Source of the DNA: Herbaspirillum aquaticum
GTDB lineage: Bacteria; Pseudomonadota; Gammaproteobacteria; Burkholderiales; Burkholderiaceae_D
Length of the DNA: 64,000 nucleotides
Assembly: GCF_002213425.1 (NCBI RefSeq)
Contig: NZ_NJGV01000014.1
Span: 1-64,000 of the forward strand
Direction: 5' to 3'
The position numbers and the translations under genes were made by a program. Under the pieces are notes generated by a model. That model saw only the letters and a program-made list of their open reading frames with translations. It had not been told where the DNA came from and ran no database searches. Of this stretch, positions 25,941-36,264 are shown one piece after another. How positions within the stretch are numbered: position 1 is the first letter of the stretch; each line of letters starts with the position of its first letter.

Positions 25941-27356
25941 ATGAATGAAAATACCCAGCAACTGATAGCGCAACTGCGCAGCATCGTGGGTGACGCGGGA
26001 CTGGTCACGGCGGCCGAGGAGCAGGCTTCGTATGTGAAGGATTGGCTCAACAAGTGGCATGGCCGGGTCGCCGTCGTGGTGCGCCCCGCCGACACCGCAC
26101 AAACCGCCGAGGTGGTGCGCCTGTGCCACCGGACCCACACCCCCATCGTCACCCAGGGCGGCAACACCGGCATGAGTGGGGGCGCTACGCCCGACGACAG
26201 CGGTGCCCAGGTGATTCTCTCGACCACGCGCATGAACCGCATCCGCGCGGTGGACCCCATCAACAACACCATGACGGTGGATGCCGGCGTGATCCTGGCC
26301 CATGCGCAGGACGCGGCGCGCGCCGCAGGGCGCTACTTTCCGCTCAGCCTGGGTGCCGAAGGCAGCTGCACGATCGGCGGCAACCTGGCCACCAATGCCG
26401 GCGGCATTGCGGTACTGCGCTTTGGCAACATGCGCGAGCTGGCGCTGGGGCTGGAGGTGGTCCTGCCCGATGGCCGCATCTGGAATGGCTTGCGCGGCCT
26501 GCGCAAGGACAACACCGGTTATGACCTGCGCGACCTGTTCATTGGCTCCGAAGGCAGCCTGGGCGTGATCACTGGTGCAGTGCTGAAACTGTTTTCGCAA
26601 CCGCATGCGCGCGCTACCGCCTGGGTCGGCTGCGACAGCCTGGCGCAGCTGGCAGAGTTGCTCGCGCGCACGCGGGCACGCTGCGGCGACCGGCTGGTGG
26701 CTTTCGAGATGATGTCGGCCGCCTCCTTGGCGCTGGTGCTGCAGCACGTCACCGATACCCGCGCACCACTGGCCCAGCCGGCGCGCTACAACGCCCTCAT
26801 CGAACTGGCCGATACCGAAGACCTGGGCTTGCAGGCCATGCTGGAAGAACTGCTCGGGCAAGCGATGGAAGATGTCCTGGTCAATGACGCCATGCTCTGC
26901 ACCAACGGCACGCAGGCTGCCGCCCTGTGGAAAATCCGCGAGGGCATTTCGCAGGCCCAGGTGCGGGCGGGCAAGCTCATCAAGCACGACATCGCACTAC
27001 CGATCTCGGCCATCGCCGAGTTCGTGGAGCAGGCCGAGCGCATGATTGCCGCTTGCGAGCTGCAGGCGGAGATCATCAATTTCGGCCACCTGGGCGATGG
27101 CAACCTGCATTTCAATGTGATGATTCCGTTGTCCTCCTCGTATGAAGAGGTCCAGCAGGCCACGTTGCAGTTGAACCGGCTGGTGCACGACCTGGTGACG
27201 GAGAAACAAGGCAGCATCAGTGCCGAACACGGCGTGGGCCAATTGCGACGCGATGAACTGCGACACTACAAATCGCCGCTGGAGATGGAACTGATGCTGC
27301 GCATCAAGCAGGCGTTTGATCCCAACCTGATCATGAATCCGGGCAAGTTGCTCTAG
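25941..27356 (+). CDS. FAD-linked D-2-hydroxyacid dehydrogenase
   Basis: A 471-aa flavoprotein of the vanillyl-alcohol-oxidase/D-lactate-dehydrogenase family. The FAD-binding domain (about 40-220) has TQGGNTGMSGG and GAEGSCTIGGNLATNAGG; the C-terminal part has GHLGDGNLHFN and SAEHGVG, the signature of D-2-hydroxyglutarate or D-lactate dehydrogenases. ATG 25941 has GAGGA about five bases before it. In the hydantoin cluster it could oxidise a D-2-hydroxy acid formed from the released D-amino acid. Exact substrate unknown. Confidence 0.88.
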   Translation: MNENTQQLIAQLRSIVGDAGLVTAAEEQASYVKDWLNKWHGRVAVVVRPADTAQTAEVVRLCHRTHTPIVTQGGNTGMSGGATPDDSGAQVILSTTRMNRIRAVDPINNTMTVDAGVILAHAQDAARAAGRYFPLSLGAEGSCTIGGNLATNAGGIAVLRFGNMRELALGLEVVLPDGRIWNGLRGLRKDNTGYDLRDLFIGSEGSLGVITGAVLKLFSQPHARATAWVGCDSLAQLAELLARTRARCGDRLVAFEMMSAASLALVLQHVTDTRAPLAQPARYNALIELADTEDLGLQAMLEELLGQAMEDVLVNDAMLCTNGTQAAALWKIREGISQAQVRAGKLIKHDIALPISAIAEFVEQAERMIAACELQAEIINFGHLGDGNLHFNVMIPLSSSYEEVQQATLQLNRLVHDLVTEKQGSISAEHGVGQLRRDELRHYKSPLEMELMLRIKQAFDPNLIMNPGKLL

Positions 27357-27393
27357 CCGACCAATCAAGCAGGCGTGAACCGTGAACCCATGA

Positions 27394-27427
27394 AAAAAAT
27401 GGCGGACCCGAAGGTCCGCCATTTTTT
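27394..27427. terminator. bidirectional terminator after the dehydrogenase and lpdA
   Basis: GGCGGACC/GGTCCGCC stem with CGAA loop and flanking A and T runs. It serves the rightward dehydrogenase gene and the convergent lpdA. Confidence 0.9.
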
Positions 27428-27445
27428 TCATGCACGACGCTGCGC

Positions 27446-29218
27446 TTACTTCTTGCGCTGCGGCGGCAAGTCGGTGCAATGCCCTTCTGCCACTTCCGCC
27501 GCCATGCCCAGGGACTCGCCCAGGGTCGGGTGCGGGTGGATGGTCTTGCCGATATCGACGGCGTCCGCACCCATCTCGATGGCCAGCGCCACTTCGCCGA
27601 TCATGTCGCCTGCGTGCGTGCCGACGATGCCGCCACCGATGATGCGATGGGTTTCAGCATCAAAGAGCAGCTTGGTGAAGCCTTCCGAACGGCCATTGGC
27701 CACGGCGCGGCCGGAAGCGGCCCACGGGAAGTGGCCCTTCTCGATCTTGATACCCTTGGCCTTGGCTTCGTCTTCGGTCACGCCGACCCATGCCACTTCC
27801 GGATCGGTATAAGCCACCGAAGGAATGACGCTGGCGTCGAAGAAGCTCTTCTCGCCGGCAATCGCTTCGGCGGCCACGTGGCCTTCGTGCACCGCCTTGT
27901 GCGCCAGCATGGGCTGGCCCACCAGGTCGCCGATGGCGAAGATGTGCGGCACGTTGGTACGCATCTGCTTGTCGACAGCGATGAAGCCGCGATCCGAGAC
28001 GATCACGCCAGCCTTGTCAGCCGACAGCTTCTTGCCGTTCGGGCTGCGGCCCACGGCCACCAGCACCAGGTCGTACAGTTGCGGCTCGGGTGCGGTGGCA
28101 CCGGCTTCAGCGGCTTCGAACGTGACCTTGATGCCCTCGGGCAGGGCTTCCACGGCCACGGTCTTGGTCTTGACCATGACGTTGTCGAAGCGCTTCTCGT
28201 TGAACTTCTGCCAGACCTTGACCATGTCGCGGTCCGCACCTTGCATCAGGCCGTCCATCATCTCGACCACATCGATGCGCGCGCCCAGGGTGGAATAGAC
28301 GGTCGCCATTTCCAGGCCGATGATGCCGCCACCGATGACCAGCATGCGCTTGGGCACCTGGCGCAGTTCCAGCGCGCCGGTCGAGTCGACGATGCGCGGA
28401 TCCTGCGGCACGAACGGCAGGTTCACCACCGAGGAACCGGCGGCGATGATGGCGTGCTTGAACTGCACCACCTTCTTGCTGCCGTCCGCTGCAGTGACTT
28501 CGATGTGGTTGGGCCCGGCGAACTGGCCGTCGCCATTGACCACCTGTACCTTGCGGGCCTTGGCCATGCCGGCCAGGCCACCGGTCATGGTGCCGATGAC
28601 CTTGTCCTTGTAGGCGCGCAGCTTGTCGATGTCGATTTCGGGCTTGCCGAAGGTGATACCGTGCGAGGCCATGGCGGCAGTCTCGTCGATCACGGCGGCC
28701 ACGTGCAGCAGCGCCTTGGACGGGATGCAACCGACGTTGAGGCAGACGCCACCGAGCGTGGCTTCGCGTTCGACGATGACGGTGTTCAGGCCCAGGTCGG
28801 CGGCGCGGAAGGCGGCCGAGTAACCACCAGGACCACCACCCAGCACCATCACGTCGCACTGCACATCAGCGCTGCCGCCGAAGCTGGCAGCGGCAGGCGC
28901 AGCAGCGGGAGCGGCTGCCGCAGCAGGCGCTGCAGCCGGTGCAGGCGCTGCAGCAGGAGCCGGTGCGGCCGCAGCTTCACCAGCGGCTTCCACCAGCAAC
29001 AGCAGCGAGCCTTCGGCGACCTTGTCGCCGACCTTGACCTTCACTTCCTTGACCACGCCGGCCTGGCTGGACGGGATTTCCATGCTGGCCTTGTCGGATT
29101 CGACCGTGATCAGCGACTGGTCCACCTTGATGGTATCGCCGGCCTTGACCATCACCTCGATGACTTCGACTTCCTTGAAATCCCCGATATCGGGGACCTT
29201 GACTTCAGAGAGACTCAT
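27446..29218 (-). CDS. lpdA: dihydrolipoamide dehydrogenase with N-terminal lipoyl domain (PDH E3)
   Basis: A 590-aa E3. Residues 1-80 are a lipoyl domain with the [11 protein letters not shown] lipoylation site, followed by an Ala/Pro linker (about 85-115) and the flavoprotein with [10 protein letters not shown] redox disulphide and the C-terminal HAGDMIGE interface. An E3 with its own lipoyl domain is typical of betaproteobacterial PDH operons. Last gene of aceE-aceF-lpdA. Confidence 0.95.
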   Translation of the reverse strand: MSLSEVKVPDIGDFKEVEVIEVMVKAGDTIKVDQSLITVESDKASMEIPSSQAGVVKEVKVKVGDKVAEGSLLLLVEAAGEAAAAPAPAAAPAPAAAPAAAAAPAAAPAAASFGGSADVQCDVMVLGGGPGGYSAAFRAADLGLNTVIVEREATLGGVCLNVGCIPSKALLHVAAVIDETAAMASHGITFGKPEIDIDKLRAYKDKVIGTMTGGLAGMAKARKVQVVNGDGQFAGPNHIEVTAADGSKKVVQFKHAIIAAGSSVVNLPFVPQDPRIVDSTGALELRQVPKRMLVIGGGIIGLEMATVYSTLGARIDVVEMMDGLMQGADRDMVKVWQKFNEKRFDNVMVKTKTVAVEALPEGIKVTFEAAEAGATAPEPQLYDLVLVAVGRSPNGKKLSADKAGVIVSDRGFIAVDKQMRTNVPHIFAIGDLVGQPMLAHKAVHEGHVAAEAIAGEKSFFDASVIPSVAYTDPEVAWVGVTEDEAKAKGIKIEKGHFPWAASGRAVANGRSEGFTKLLFDAETHRIIGGGIVGTHAGDMIGEVALAIEMGADAVDIGKTIHPHPTLGESLGMAAEVAEGHCTDLPPQRKK

Positions 29219-29248
29219 TGTCCTGACTCCGTAATGTTCGGTGGTGGC

Positions 29249-30919
29249 TTAGAGAAGCGACTTGCGCAGGTCGCCCAGCACGTCGGCCAGATAAGCCGAG
29301 AAGCGCGCGCCCATGGCGCCGTCGATGACGCGGTGGTCATAGGACAGCGAGGTCGGCAGCATCAGGCGCGGCACGAACTGCTTGCCATCCCACACCGGCT
29401 TGGTGATCGACTTGGACAGGCCCAGGATGGCCACTTCCGGCGCATTGATGATGGGCGTGAAGGCAGTACCGCCAATGCCACCCAGCGAGGAGATGGTGAA
29501 GGTCGCGCCTTGCATGTCGGCCGGCTTCAACTTGCCGTCGCGGGCTTGTGCGGACAGTTCGCCCATTTCGGTAGCGATCTGGCCGATGCTCTTCTGGTCG
29601 GCGTTCTTGATGACCGGAACCACCAGGCCATTCGGGGTATCGGCGGCGAAGCCGATGTTGTAGTACTTCTTCAGGATCAGGTTCTCGCCCTTCTCGTCCA
29701 GGGACGCATTGAAGGCCGGGAATTTCTTCAGGGCCGAGACGCTGGCCTTGATGACGAAGGCCAGCATGGTCAGCTTGACCGGCGACTTGGCCTTGGCGAA
29801 GGCGTCGTTGGAGGTCTTGCGGAATTCTTCCAGCTCGGTCACGTCGGCTTCGTCGAACTGCGTCACGTGGGGGATCATCACCCAGTTGCGATGCAGGTTG
29901 GGGCCGCTGATCTTCTTGATGCGCGACAGCGGTTGCAGTTCGGTTTCACCGAACTTGCTGAAATCCAGCGACGGCCACGGCAGCAGGTTCATGCCCGTGC
30001 CGCTGCCATTGGTCGCCGGTGCGGAAGCGGCCACCGAGGTGGAACCGGCCATGACGCCCTTGACGAAGTTCTGCACGTCCAATTGCAGGATGCGGCCCTT
30101 GGGACCGGTGGCCGGCACGCGCGAGAGGTCCACACCCAGTTCGCGGGCGAACTTGCGCACGGAAGGCGAAGCGTGGGCCTTGCCGCCGGTACTGGTGGCC
30201 GAAGCGGTAGCGATGGCAGGCACGGCGGCGGCAGCCGGTGCGGGGGCTGCGGCGGGAGCCGGTGCAGCAGCAGGGGCCGGAGCGGCTGCAGGCGCAGCAG
30301 CGGCGGCAGGAGCAGCTGCTGCCGGTGCACCACCTGCGGCTTCGATGGTGGCGATGATGCTGCCCTTGGCAACCTTGTCACCCAGCTTGATCTTCAATTC
30401 CTTGATGACGCCGGCGTGGCTGGACGGAATCTCCATGCTGGCCTTGTCGGATTCGACGGTCAACAGGGATTGCTCGGCCTTGACGGTGTCACCCACCTTG
30501 ACCATGACTTCGATGACTTCCACTTCCTTGAAGTCGCCGATGTCGGGCACTTCGATCTCGACGGTGCCGCCGCCAGCGGCGGCAGGAGCCGCAGCCGGAG
30601 CGGGGGCCAGGGCCGAAGCCTGCGCAGCTGCCGGAGCAGCAGCGGCCGCTTGCGGTGCGGCCGCAGGAGCAGCTGCAGCGCCCTCGCCTTCGACGATCAC
30701 CAGCAGCGAACCTTCGGCGACCTTGTCACCGACCTTGACCTTGATTTCCTTGACCACGCCCGCCTGGCTGGACGGGATTTCCATGCTGGCCTTGTCGGAT
30801 TCAACCGTGATCAGCGACTGGTCGACCTTGATCGTGTCACCGACCTTGACCATCACCTCAATGACTTCGACTTCCTTGAAATCGCCGATGTCCGGGACTT
30901 TTACTTCGACTTGACTCAT
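29249..30919 (-). CDS. aceF: dihydrolipoamide acetyltransferase (PDH E2), two lipoyl domains
   Basis: A 556-aa E2. Two lipoyl domains, each with [10 protein letters not shown], are separated by long Ala/Pro-rich linkers; then a peripheral-subunit-binding domain ([13 protein letters not shown]) and the catalytic domain ending in [14 protein letters not shown] frame to 31069 exists but the start at 30919 gives [10 protein letters not shown] and a GGAG-type ribosome site. It forms the PDH core and transfers acetyl to CoA. Confidence 0.95.
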   Translation of the reverse strand: MSQVEVKVPDIGDFKEVEVIEVMVKVGDTIKVDQSLITVESDKASMEIPSSQAGVVKEIKVKVGDKVAEGSLLVIVEGEGAAAAPAAAPQAAAAAPAAAQASALAPAPAAAPAAAGGGTVEIEVPDIGDFKEVEVIEVMVKVGDTVKAEQSLLTVESDKASMEIPSSHAGVIKELKIKLGDKVAKGSIIATIEAAGGAPAAAAPAAAAAPAAAPAPAAAPAPAAAPAPAAAAVPAIATASATSTGGKAHASPSVRKFARELGVDLSRVPATGPKGRILQLDVQNFVKGVMAGSTSVAASAPATNGSGTGMNLLPWPSLDFSKFGETELQPLSRIKKISGPNLHRNWVMIPHVTQFDEADVTELEEFRKTSNDAFAKAKSPVKLTMLAFVIKASVSALKKFPAFNASLDEKGENLILKKYYNIGFAADTPNGLVVPVIKNADQKSIGQIATEMGELSAQARDGKLKPADMQGATFTISSLGGIGGTAFTPIINAPEVAILGLSKSITKPVWDGKQFVPRLMLPTSLSYDHRVIDGAMGARFSAYLADVLGDLRKSLL

Positions 30920-31122
30920 CTGATGCGCTCCGTTGTTCTGTTCCCCGGCATTGGGCCGGGAGAAGTATTCGCAGGTGGGAAGGTACTGGATGTGCCGCAC
31001 GACGCTGGCTTCTTGAGCCATCACATCATCGGGTGGCAGACCTTCCCCTTGGGTGGCAGTTCCAGACACGACACATCCCCGCGATCAGCAGGCTGAGGCG
31101 GGGATGGTCGGTCAGGCAGTCC

Positions 31123-33819
31123 TTACAGGGTCACCGGGTTCGGCTTGTTCGGATCGATGCCGTACTTGGCGATGGCTTGCGCCACCACTTCCGGCTTGAT
31201 CTTGCCTTCATCGGCCAGCGACTTCAGGGCGGCCACGGTCACGAAGTAGCGGTTCACTTCGAAGAACTCACGCAGCTTGGCGCGGGTATCCGAACGGCCA
31301 TAGCCGTCGGTGCCCAGCACCTTGTACGAACGGCCCTTCGGCACGAAGGCACGGACCTGCTCGGCATAGGTGCGCATGTAGTCGGTGGAGACCACGATCG
31401 GGCCTTCGCTGCCTTCCAGCGATTGCTCGAAGTAGCTCTTCTTCGGGGCCTCGGCCGGGTGCAGCATGTTCCAGCGTTCCACGTCCTGGCCATCGCGCGC
31501 CAGCAAGGTGAAGGACGGAGCGGACCAGACGTCGGCGTCGACCTTCCAGTCATCACGCAGCAGGTCGGCCGCGGCGATGACTTCGCGCAGGATGGTGCCC
31601 GAACCCAGCAGCTGCACGCGCAGCTTGTTTTCCTTGCCGCCTTCGTTCAACAGGTACAGGCCCTTGATGATGCCCTCTTCCTGGCCCGGCTTGATGCCAG
31701 GGTGGCCGTAGTTCTCGTTCATCACGGTGATGTAGTAGAACACGTCTTCCTGGTTGGCCACCATGCGGCGCAGGCCGTCATGGATGATCACGGCGACTTC
31801 GTGGGCGAAGGTCGGGTCGTAGGGGATGCAGTTCGGGATGGCCGAAGCGAACACGTGGCTGTGGCCGTCTTCGTGCTGCAGGCCTTCACCGTTCAGGGTG
31901 GTACGGCCGGCGGTGCCGCCGATCAGGAAGCCGCGTGCGCGCATGTCACCCGCTGCCCAGGCCAGGTCGCCGATACGCTGCAGACCGAACATGGAGTAGT
32001 AGGTGTAGAACGGAATCATCACGCGGTTGTTGGTCGAGTACGAGGTCGCCGCAGCGATCCACGAGCTCATGCCGCCCGCTTCGTTGATGCCTTCCTGCAG
32101 GATCTGGCCGGCCTTGTCTTCGCGGTAGTACATCACCTGGTCCTTGTCGACCGGTTCGTACAGCTGGCCGACCTGGCTGAAGATGCCGATCTGGCGGAAC
32201 AGGCCTTCCATACCGAAGGTACGGGACTCGTCGACCATGATGGGCACCACGCGCGGGCCCAGGTTGGGGTCGCGCAGCAGTGCGGTCAGCACGCGCGAGT
32301 AGGCGGCGGTGGTGGAGATCTCACGGCCTTCGGCGGTGGGCTCCAGCATGGCCTGGAAGGCCGACAGTTCCGGCACTGGCAGCTTTTCGTCAGCGTGGAC
32401 GCGGCGCTGCGGCAGGTAGCCGCCCAGGGCCTTGCGGCGCTCGTGCAGGTACTGCATTTCCGGCGCGTCGTCAGACGGCTTGAAGAACGGGATGCTGGGC
32501 AGGTCCGCGTCCGAGATCGGCAGCTGGAAGCGGTCGCGCATGGCGCGGATGGCTTCGTCGTCCAGTTTCTTGGTGTTGTGCGCGGTGTTGCGCGCTTCGC
32601 CGGCCTTGCCGAAACCATAGCCCTTGATGGACTTGGCCAGGATCACGGTCGGCTGGTCCTTGGATTCCTGGGCGACCTTGAAGGCAGCGTAGATCTTGTG
32701 CGGGTCGTGGCCGCCACGGGTCAGGCGCCAGATGTCGTCGTCGGACATCTTGGAGACCATTTCCAGCAGCTTCGGATGCTTGCCGAAGAAGTGCTTGCGC
32801 ACGAAGGCGCCGTCCTTGGCCTTGTAGTTCTGGTACTCGCCGTCGACGGTTTCCATCATGACCTTCTGCAGGATGCCGTCCTTGTCCTTGGCCAGCAGCT
32901 CGTCCCAGCCGCTGCCCCAGATGACCTTGACGACGTTCCAGCCGGCGCCGCGGAAGTCCGACTCCAGTTCCTGGATGATCTTGCCGTTGCCGCGCACCGG
33001 GCCGTCCAGGCGTTGCAGGTTGCAGTTGACCACGATGACCAGGTTGTTCAGCTTTTCACGGCCGGCCATGCCGATGGCGCCCATCGATTCCGGTTCGTCC
33101 ATTTCGCCGTCGCCACAGAAGGCCCAGACCTTGCGGTTGTCGGTCTTGGCGATGCCACGGGCGTGCAGGTACTTCAGGAAACGCGCCTGGTAGATCGCCA
33201 TCAAGGGACCCAGGCCCATCGAGACGGTCGGGAACTGCCAGAATTCCGGCATCAGCTTGGGGTGCGGGTAGGACGACAGGCCATGGCCATCGGCTTCGCG
33301 GCGGAAGTGGATCAGCTGGTCTTCGCTCAGGCGGCCTTCCAGGAAGGCGCGGGCGTAGATACCGGGCGAGGAGTGGCCCTGGATGTACAGCAGGTCGCCA
33401 CCGTGGTCTTCGGTGGGGGCGTGCCAGAAGTGGTTGAAGCCGATGCCCAGCATGTTGGCAAGCGACGCGAAGGAGGACAGGTGGCCACCCAGGTCGCCAT
33501 CGACGCGGTTGGCCTTGACCACCATGGCCATGGCGTTCCAGCGCATCCAGGAGCGCAGGCGCTCTTCATATTCCAGGTTGCCCGGGCAGTGCTCGCCCTG
33601 GTCGGCCGGAATGGTGTTGACGTAGGCAGTGTTGCTGGAGAAGGGGATGTGGGCACCACGGCGGCGCGCCAGATCGACCATGCGTTCCATCAGGTAGTGG
33701 GCGCGGTCCGGGCCTTCCTTTTCGATCACGGCTTCGAGGGCGTCAAGCCACTCCTGGGTTTCCATCACATCGGGATCGTTGGCGGCCTGCGCCAGAACTT
33801 GATCGATTTGGGCTGACAT
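31123..33819 (-). CDS. aceE: pyruvate dehydrogenase E1 component (homodimeric)
   Basis: An 898-aa homodimeric E1: thiamine-diphosphate motif GDGEMDEPESMGAI region, and TAGRTTLNGEGLQHEDGH in the C-terminal part. It decarboxylates pyruvate and acetylates the E2 lipoyl groups. First gene of the leftward PDH operon, with an AGGAG site, a leader of about 200 nt and a promoter at about 34025-34052. The length is normal for this family. Confidence 0.96.
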   Translation of the reverse strand: MSAQIDQVLAQAANDPDVMETQEWLDALEAVIEKEGPDRAHYLMERMVDLARRRGAHIPFSSNTAYVNTIPADQGEHCPGNLEYEERLRSWMRWNAMAMVVKANRVDGDLGGHLSSFASLANMLGIGFNHFWHAPTEDHGGDLLYIQGHSSPGIYARAFLEGRLSEDQLIHFRREADGHGLSSYPHPKLMPEFWQFPTVSMGLGPLMAIYQARFLKYLHARGIAKTDNRKVWAFCGDGEMDEPESMGAIGMAGREKLNNLVIVVNCNLQRLDGPVRGNGKIIQELESDFRGAGWNVVKVIWGSGWDELLAKDKDGILQKVMMETVDGEYQNYKAKDGAFVRKHFFGKHPKLLEMVSKMSDDDIWRLTRGGHDPHKIYAAFKVAQESKDQPTVILAKSIKGYGFGKAGEARNTAHNTKKLDDEAIRAMRDRFQLPISDADLPSIPFFKPSDDAPEMQYLHERRKALGGYLPQRRVHADEKLPVPELSAFQAMLEPTAEGREISTTAAYSRVLTALLRDPNLGPRVVPIMVDESRTFGMEGLFRQIGIFSQVGQLYEPVDKDQVMYYREDKAGQILQEGINEAGGMSSWIAAATSYSTNNRVMIPFYTYYSMFGLQRIGDLAWAAGDMRARGFLIGGTAGRTTLNGEGLQHEDGHSHVFASAIPNCIPYDPTFAHEVAVIIHDGLRRMVANQEDVFYYITVMNENYGHPGIKPGQEEGIIKGLYLLNEGGKENKLRVQLLGSGTILREVIAAADLLRDDWKVDADVWSAPSFTLLARDGQDVERWNMLHPAEAPKKSYFEQSLEGSEGPIVVSTDYMRTYAEQVRAFVPKGRSYKVLGTDGYGRSDTRAKLREFFEVNRYFVTVAALKSLADEGKIKPEVVAQAIAKYGIDPNKPNPVTL

Positions 33820-34024
33820 GTCATGTCTCCTGGTTGTTGAGAGATCCGTCCGGTCGGGTGGACCAGGCGGGTCGGTCGGTTCATTCGGTACGCAATGCCG
33901 CCGGCAGGTGTTGCAGGAAAAGCGCCATGTGTTGCCTGTGCTGCAATCCTTCCCGGCCCGTGGGGCAAGGCGTTGGAGGCGAAACAGGCTTAAATGTACG
34001 GTCTTCCAGCCGTGTGGACGACGA

Positions 34025-34052
34025 ATTTTATCAGGGAATTTTTGATTTTCAA
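34025..34052 (-). promoter_or_regulatory. candidate sigma70 promoter of aceE
   Basis: On the minus strand TTGAAA (34052-34047) is 16 bases from TAAAAT (34030-34025), upstream of the leader of the PDH operon. The dyad at 34067-34081 lies just upstream of it. Confidence 0.6.
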
Positions 34053-34279
34053 ATTACGATAATCAATTTCATAATGTGAAAATATGCTGCAAAGCGGCAT
34101 GAACAGGGGCTTCCAAGGCCTCGTATTTTTACTATATTCCCCTGTAAACAGGGGTTCCTTGCCCTGTTTGCAATGCCGCAATGGCTGCCGGGACTGCCTG
34201 AAAAGGCAGTTTTCGCACCATAAAAGTGAATGAAAAGAATTGCCAAGGCAGCAATGACCTGCCTTTCCGACCGACAAGC

Positions 34280-34306
34280 AAAAACGCCTCGTCGAGGGAC
34301 GAGGCG
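34280..34306 (-). terminator. terminator of gshA
   Basis: A CGCCTCGTC/GACGAGGCG stem; the minus strand continues into a T-run, so it stops leftward transcription from gshA ahead of aceE. Confidence 0.85.
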
Positions 34307-34364
34307 TAGCGGTTTGGCTGATCTTCAGGAATTGCCCACTATAAATGAAGGGCAATGTCCTGAA

Positions 34365-35960
34365 TCAGATGGCGATATTGCCCAGGGTACTGGCCCGATA
34401 GGCTGCCACGAAGGTATCGAAGTCGCCGACCTGGGTGCGCTCGATGTCGCGCTGGGCATCCAGCGAAGCCTGGGCGATGGCCACGAAGTCGGCCGTCCTG
34501 GAGGGCGACAGCGGCCGGGCAATCAGTTCATCGGCCTGGCGCTGGCTGTTGGCCAGGGTATAGGCCGGGAAGGAATTGCCGGCTTGGCGGATCTCACGCA
34601 GTACGCGCGCCGAGGGGGTGCTGTCGGGATCGGCCAGCTTGGCGCGTTGCACGGCCAGGCTGTCGCGGTGCTGGCTACCGCCGAGATGGCGATCCAGCAG
34701 TTCTGCGACGGGCTCCATGCGATCCAGCAGTTGCTGGCCCCAGTCGGTCAGCAGCAGGCTTTCGCCCTTGAACTGCAGCTGCAGGCCGGGGCGGCGCCCT
34801 TCCTTGACGGTGGCCAGGAAGTTGGCGCGGTTTTCCACGCCCTCCTCGTCCGAGGTCAGGCAGCTCGATTCCAGCGCCAGGAAGTGCAGGAAAACATCCA
34901 GGAAACGCGCCGCTTCCAGGCCAATGCCCAGCGGATTGAAGGGATCGATGTCCATGCAGCGCACTTCCACATACTGCACGCCGCGCGCCGACAGCGCCTG
35001 CACCGGGCGCTCGCCGCTGTTGATGACGCGCTTGGGGCGGATCGACGAGTAGAACTCGTTTTCGATCTGCAGGATGTTGGTATTGATCTGCACCCATTCA
35101 CCATCCCGCTTGGTGCCGATGGCTTCATATGGCGGATACGGCTCACTGACCGCGTGCGCCAGGCTGCGGATGTAAGCCGGCAGGTTGTTGTAGTGCGGGG
35201 TGATGTTGGCCTGGGCGTGGTTCTGGTAGCCCAGATCGCTCATGCGCAGGCTGGTGCCGTAGGGCAGGAAAAGCGTATCGTCGGACAGCGTCTCCAGCTG
35301 GTGCGGCCGGCCGCGCAGGAAATTGGTCGCCACCGCTGGCGAAGCACCGAACAGGTACATCAGCAGCCAGCTGTAGCGGCGGAAGTTGCGGATCAGGGCA
35401 ATGTAGCGCTCGGACTGGTAATCGCGGCGCGACAGGGAGGGATCGACGGTGTCGTCGCCGTCCCGCAGGACTTCCCACAGGTCTTCACTTAAAGAGAAGT
35501 TGTAGTGAATACCGGCGATGCACTGCATGGTACGGCCATAGCGCAGCGCCAAGCCGCGGCGGTAGACGTGCTTCAGCATGCCGATGTGCGAGCTGCCGTA
35601 CCAGGCCAGGGGAATCTCGTCTTCCGGCGGCAGCACGCAGGGCATCGAGGCATTCCACAGGAATTCGCCATCCAGCTTGGCATAGGCAAAGCGGTGGATC
35701 TCGTCCAGGCGCTGCAGGGCATCGGCGATGTCGGGCATGGCCGGGGTGATGAATTCCAGCAGCGACTCGGAATAATCCGTGGTGATCAGGTCATTGGTCA
35801 GGGCCGAACCCAGCGCCGGCGGATGCGGCGTGCGGGCCAGATGGCCCTGGGCATCCACGCGCAGCGTCTCCCGTTCCACGCCGCGCAGGCCCTGCCCCAG
35901 CAGCGCAAGATGGTGCGGCTGGGAAAGCTGTTGCAGGCGGCGGGTGAGGAGATCGGTCAT
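34365..35960 (-). CDS. gshA: glutamate-cysteine ligase
   Basis: A 531-aa proteobacterial gshA, making gamma-glutamylcysteine for glutathione. It has RGVERETLR near the start, [13 protein letters not shown] and [10 protein letters not shown] in the ATP-grasp-like core. The upstream open frame is longer, but ATG 35960 has AAGGA before it and gives the family-normal start MTDLLT. Cytoplasmic and monocistronic. Confidence 0.95.
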   Translation of the reverse strand: MTDLLTRRLQQLSQPHHLALLGQGLRGVERETLRVDAQGHLARTPHPPALGSALTNDLITTDYSESLLEFITPAMPDIADALQRLDEIHRFAYAKLDGEFLWNASMPCVLPPEDEIPLAWYGSSHIGMLKHVYRRGLALRYGRTMQCIAGIHYNFSLSEDLWEVLRDGDDTVDPSLSRRDYQSERYIALIRNFRRYSWLLMYLFGASPAVATNFLRGRPHQLETLSDDTLFLPYGTSLRMSDLGYQNHAQANITPHYNNLPAYIRSLAHAVSEPYPPYEAIGTKRDGEWVQINTNILQIENEFYSSIRPKRVINSGERPVQALSARGVQYVEVRCMDIDPFNPLGIGLEAARFLDVFLHFLALESSCLTSDEEGVENRANFLATVKEGRRPGLQLQFKGESLLLTDWGQQLLDRMEPVAELLDRHLGGSQHRDSLAVQRAKLADPDSTPSARVLREIRQAGNSFPAYTLANSQRQADELIARPLSPSRTADFVAIAQASLDAQRDIERTQVGDFDTFVAAYRASTLGNIAI

Positions 35961-36264
35961 GCGGTAGTCCTTGGTTCTTGTCGCTATGTAGTAACTATTA
36001 GCAGCTGGGGCTTCAGGATGCGGGAGCATAACCGAAATTGCAAATCCCCGTCGTGCGCCACCCCAAATGCCAATATGAAGGAAATTGACGCAAAAGTATT
36101 TGCAATCCAGCAACATGCCGTCGTGCGCCAGCATTTCGTCCCGCTCACCGCCTGGCTTTATAATCACGGGTTCCGGTGCTTTGCGCCTTGAGTTCGAGTG
36201 GTCCCGGCCTGACCGGGCGCCTTCTTTCCAGCCCTGCCCTTCACTTTCTAAAGCCTTATCTGCC
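35961..36264. other. divergent gshA-folD intergenic region
   Basis: No gene. A TATAAT at 36159-36164 faces folD; the -35 region (TCGTCC) is weak. The gshA promoter must also lie here but no clear hexamers were identified. Confidence 0.45.

Larger units (their letters stand above)
33820..34364. other. gshA-aceE intergenic region with the aceE leader
   Basis: No gene. It holds, right to left, the gshA terminator (34280-34306), a CCCCTG/CAGGGG inverted repeat (34139-34154), a TTTCA-N5-TGAAA dyad (34067-34081), the aceE promoter (34025-34052) and an untranslated leader of about 200 nt. The dyad and inverted repeat could be regulator sites. Confidence 0.6.

Noticed and set aside
26042..26524. alternative-frame proteins inside the FAD dehydrogenase and other high-GC genes
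   Set aside because: Many long overlapping frames occur in high-GC DNA; those in the wrong frame lack domains and have arginine/proline-biased composition.
30920..31069. N-terminal extension of aceF from a GTG
   Set aside because: The lipoyl domain starts directly at 30919 and the extension has no homology or ribosome site.
27446..33819. CRISPR-like repeats in the PDH genes
   Set aside because: The repeating stretches are the lipoyl domain and Ala/Pro linker codons, not spacer arrays; no CRISPR array was seen anywhere in the window.
34365..34400. gshA fused with an upstream domain
   Set aside because: The open frame reaches 36356 but the true start at 35960 has AAGGA and the extension contains no domain.
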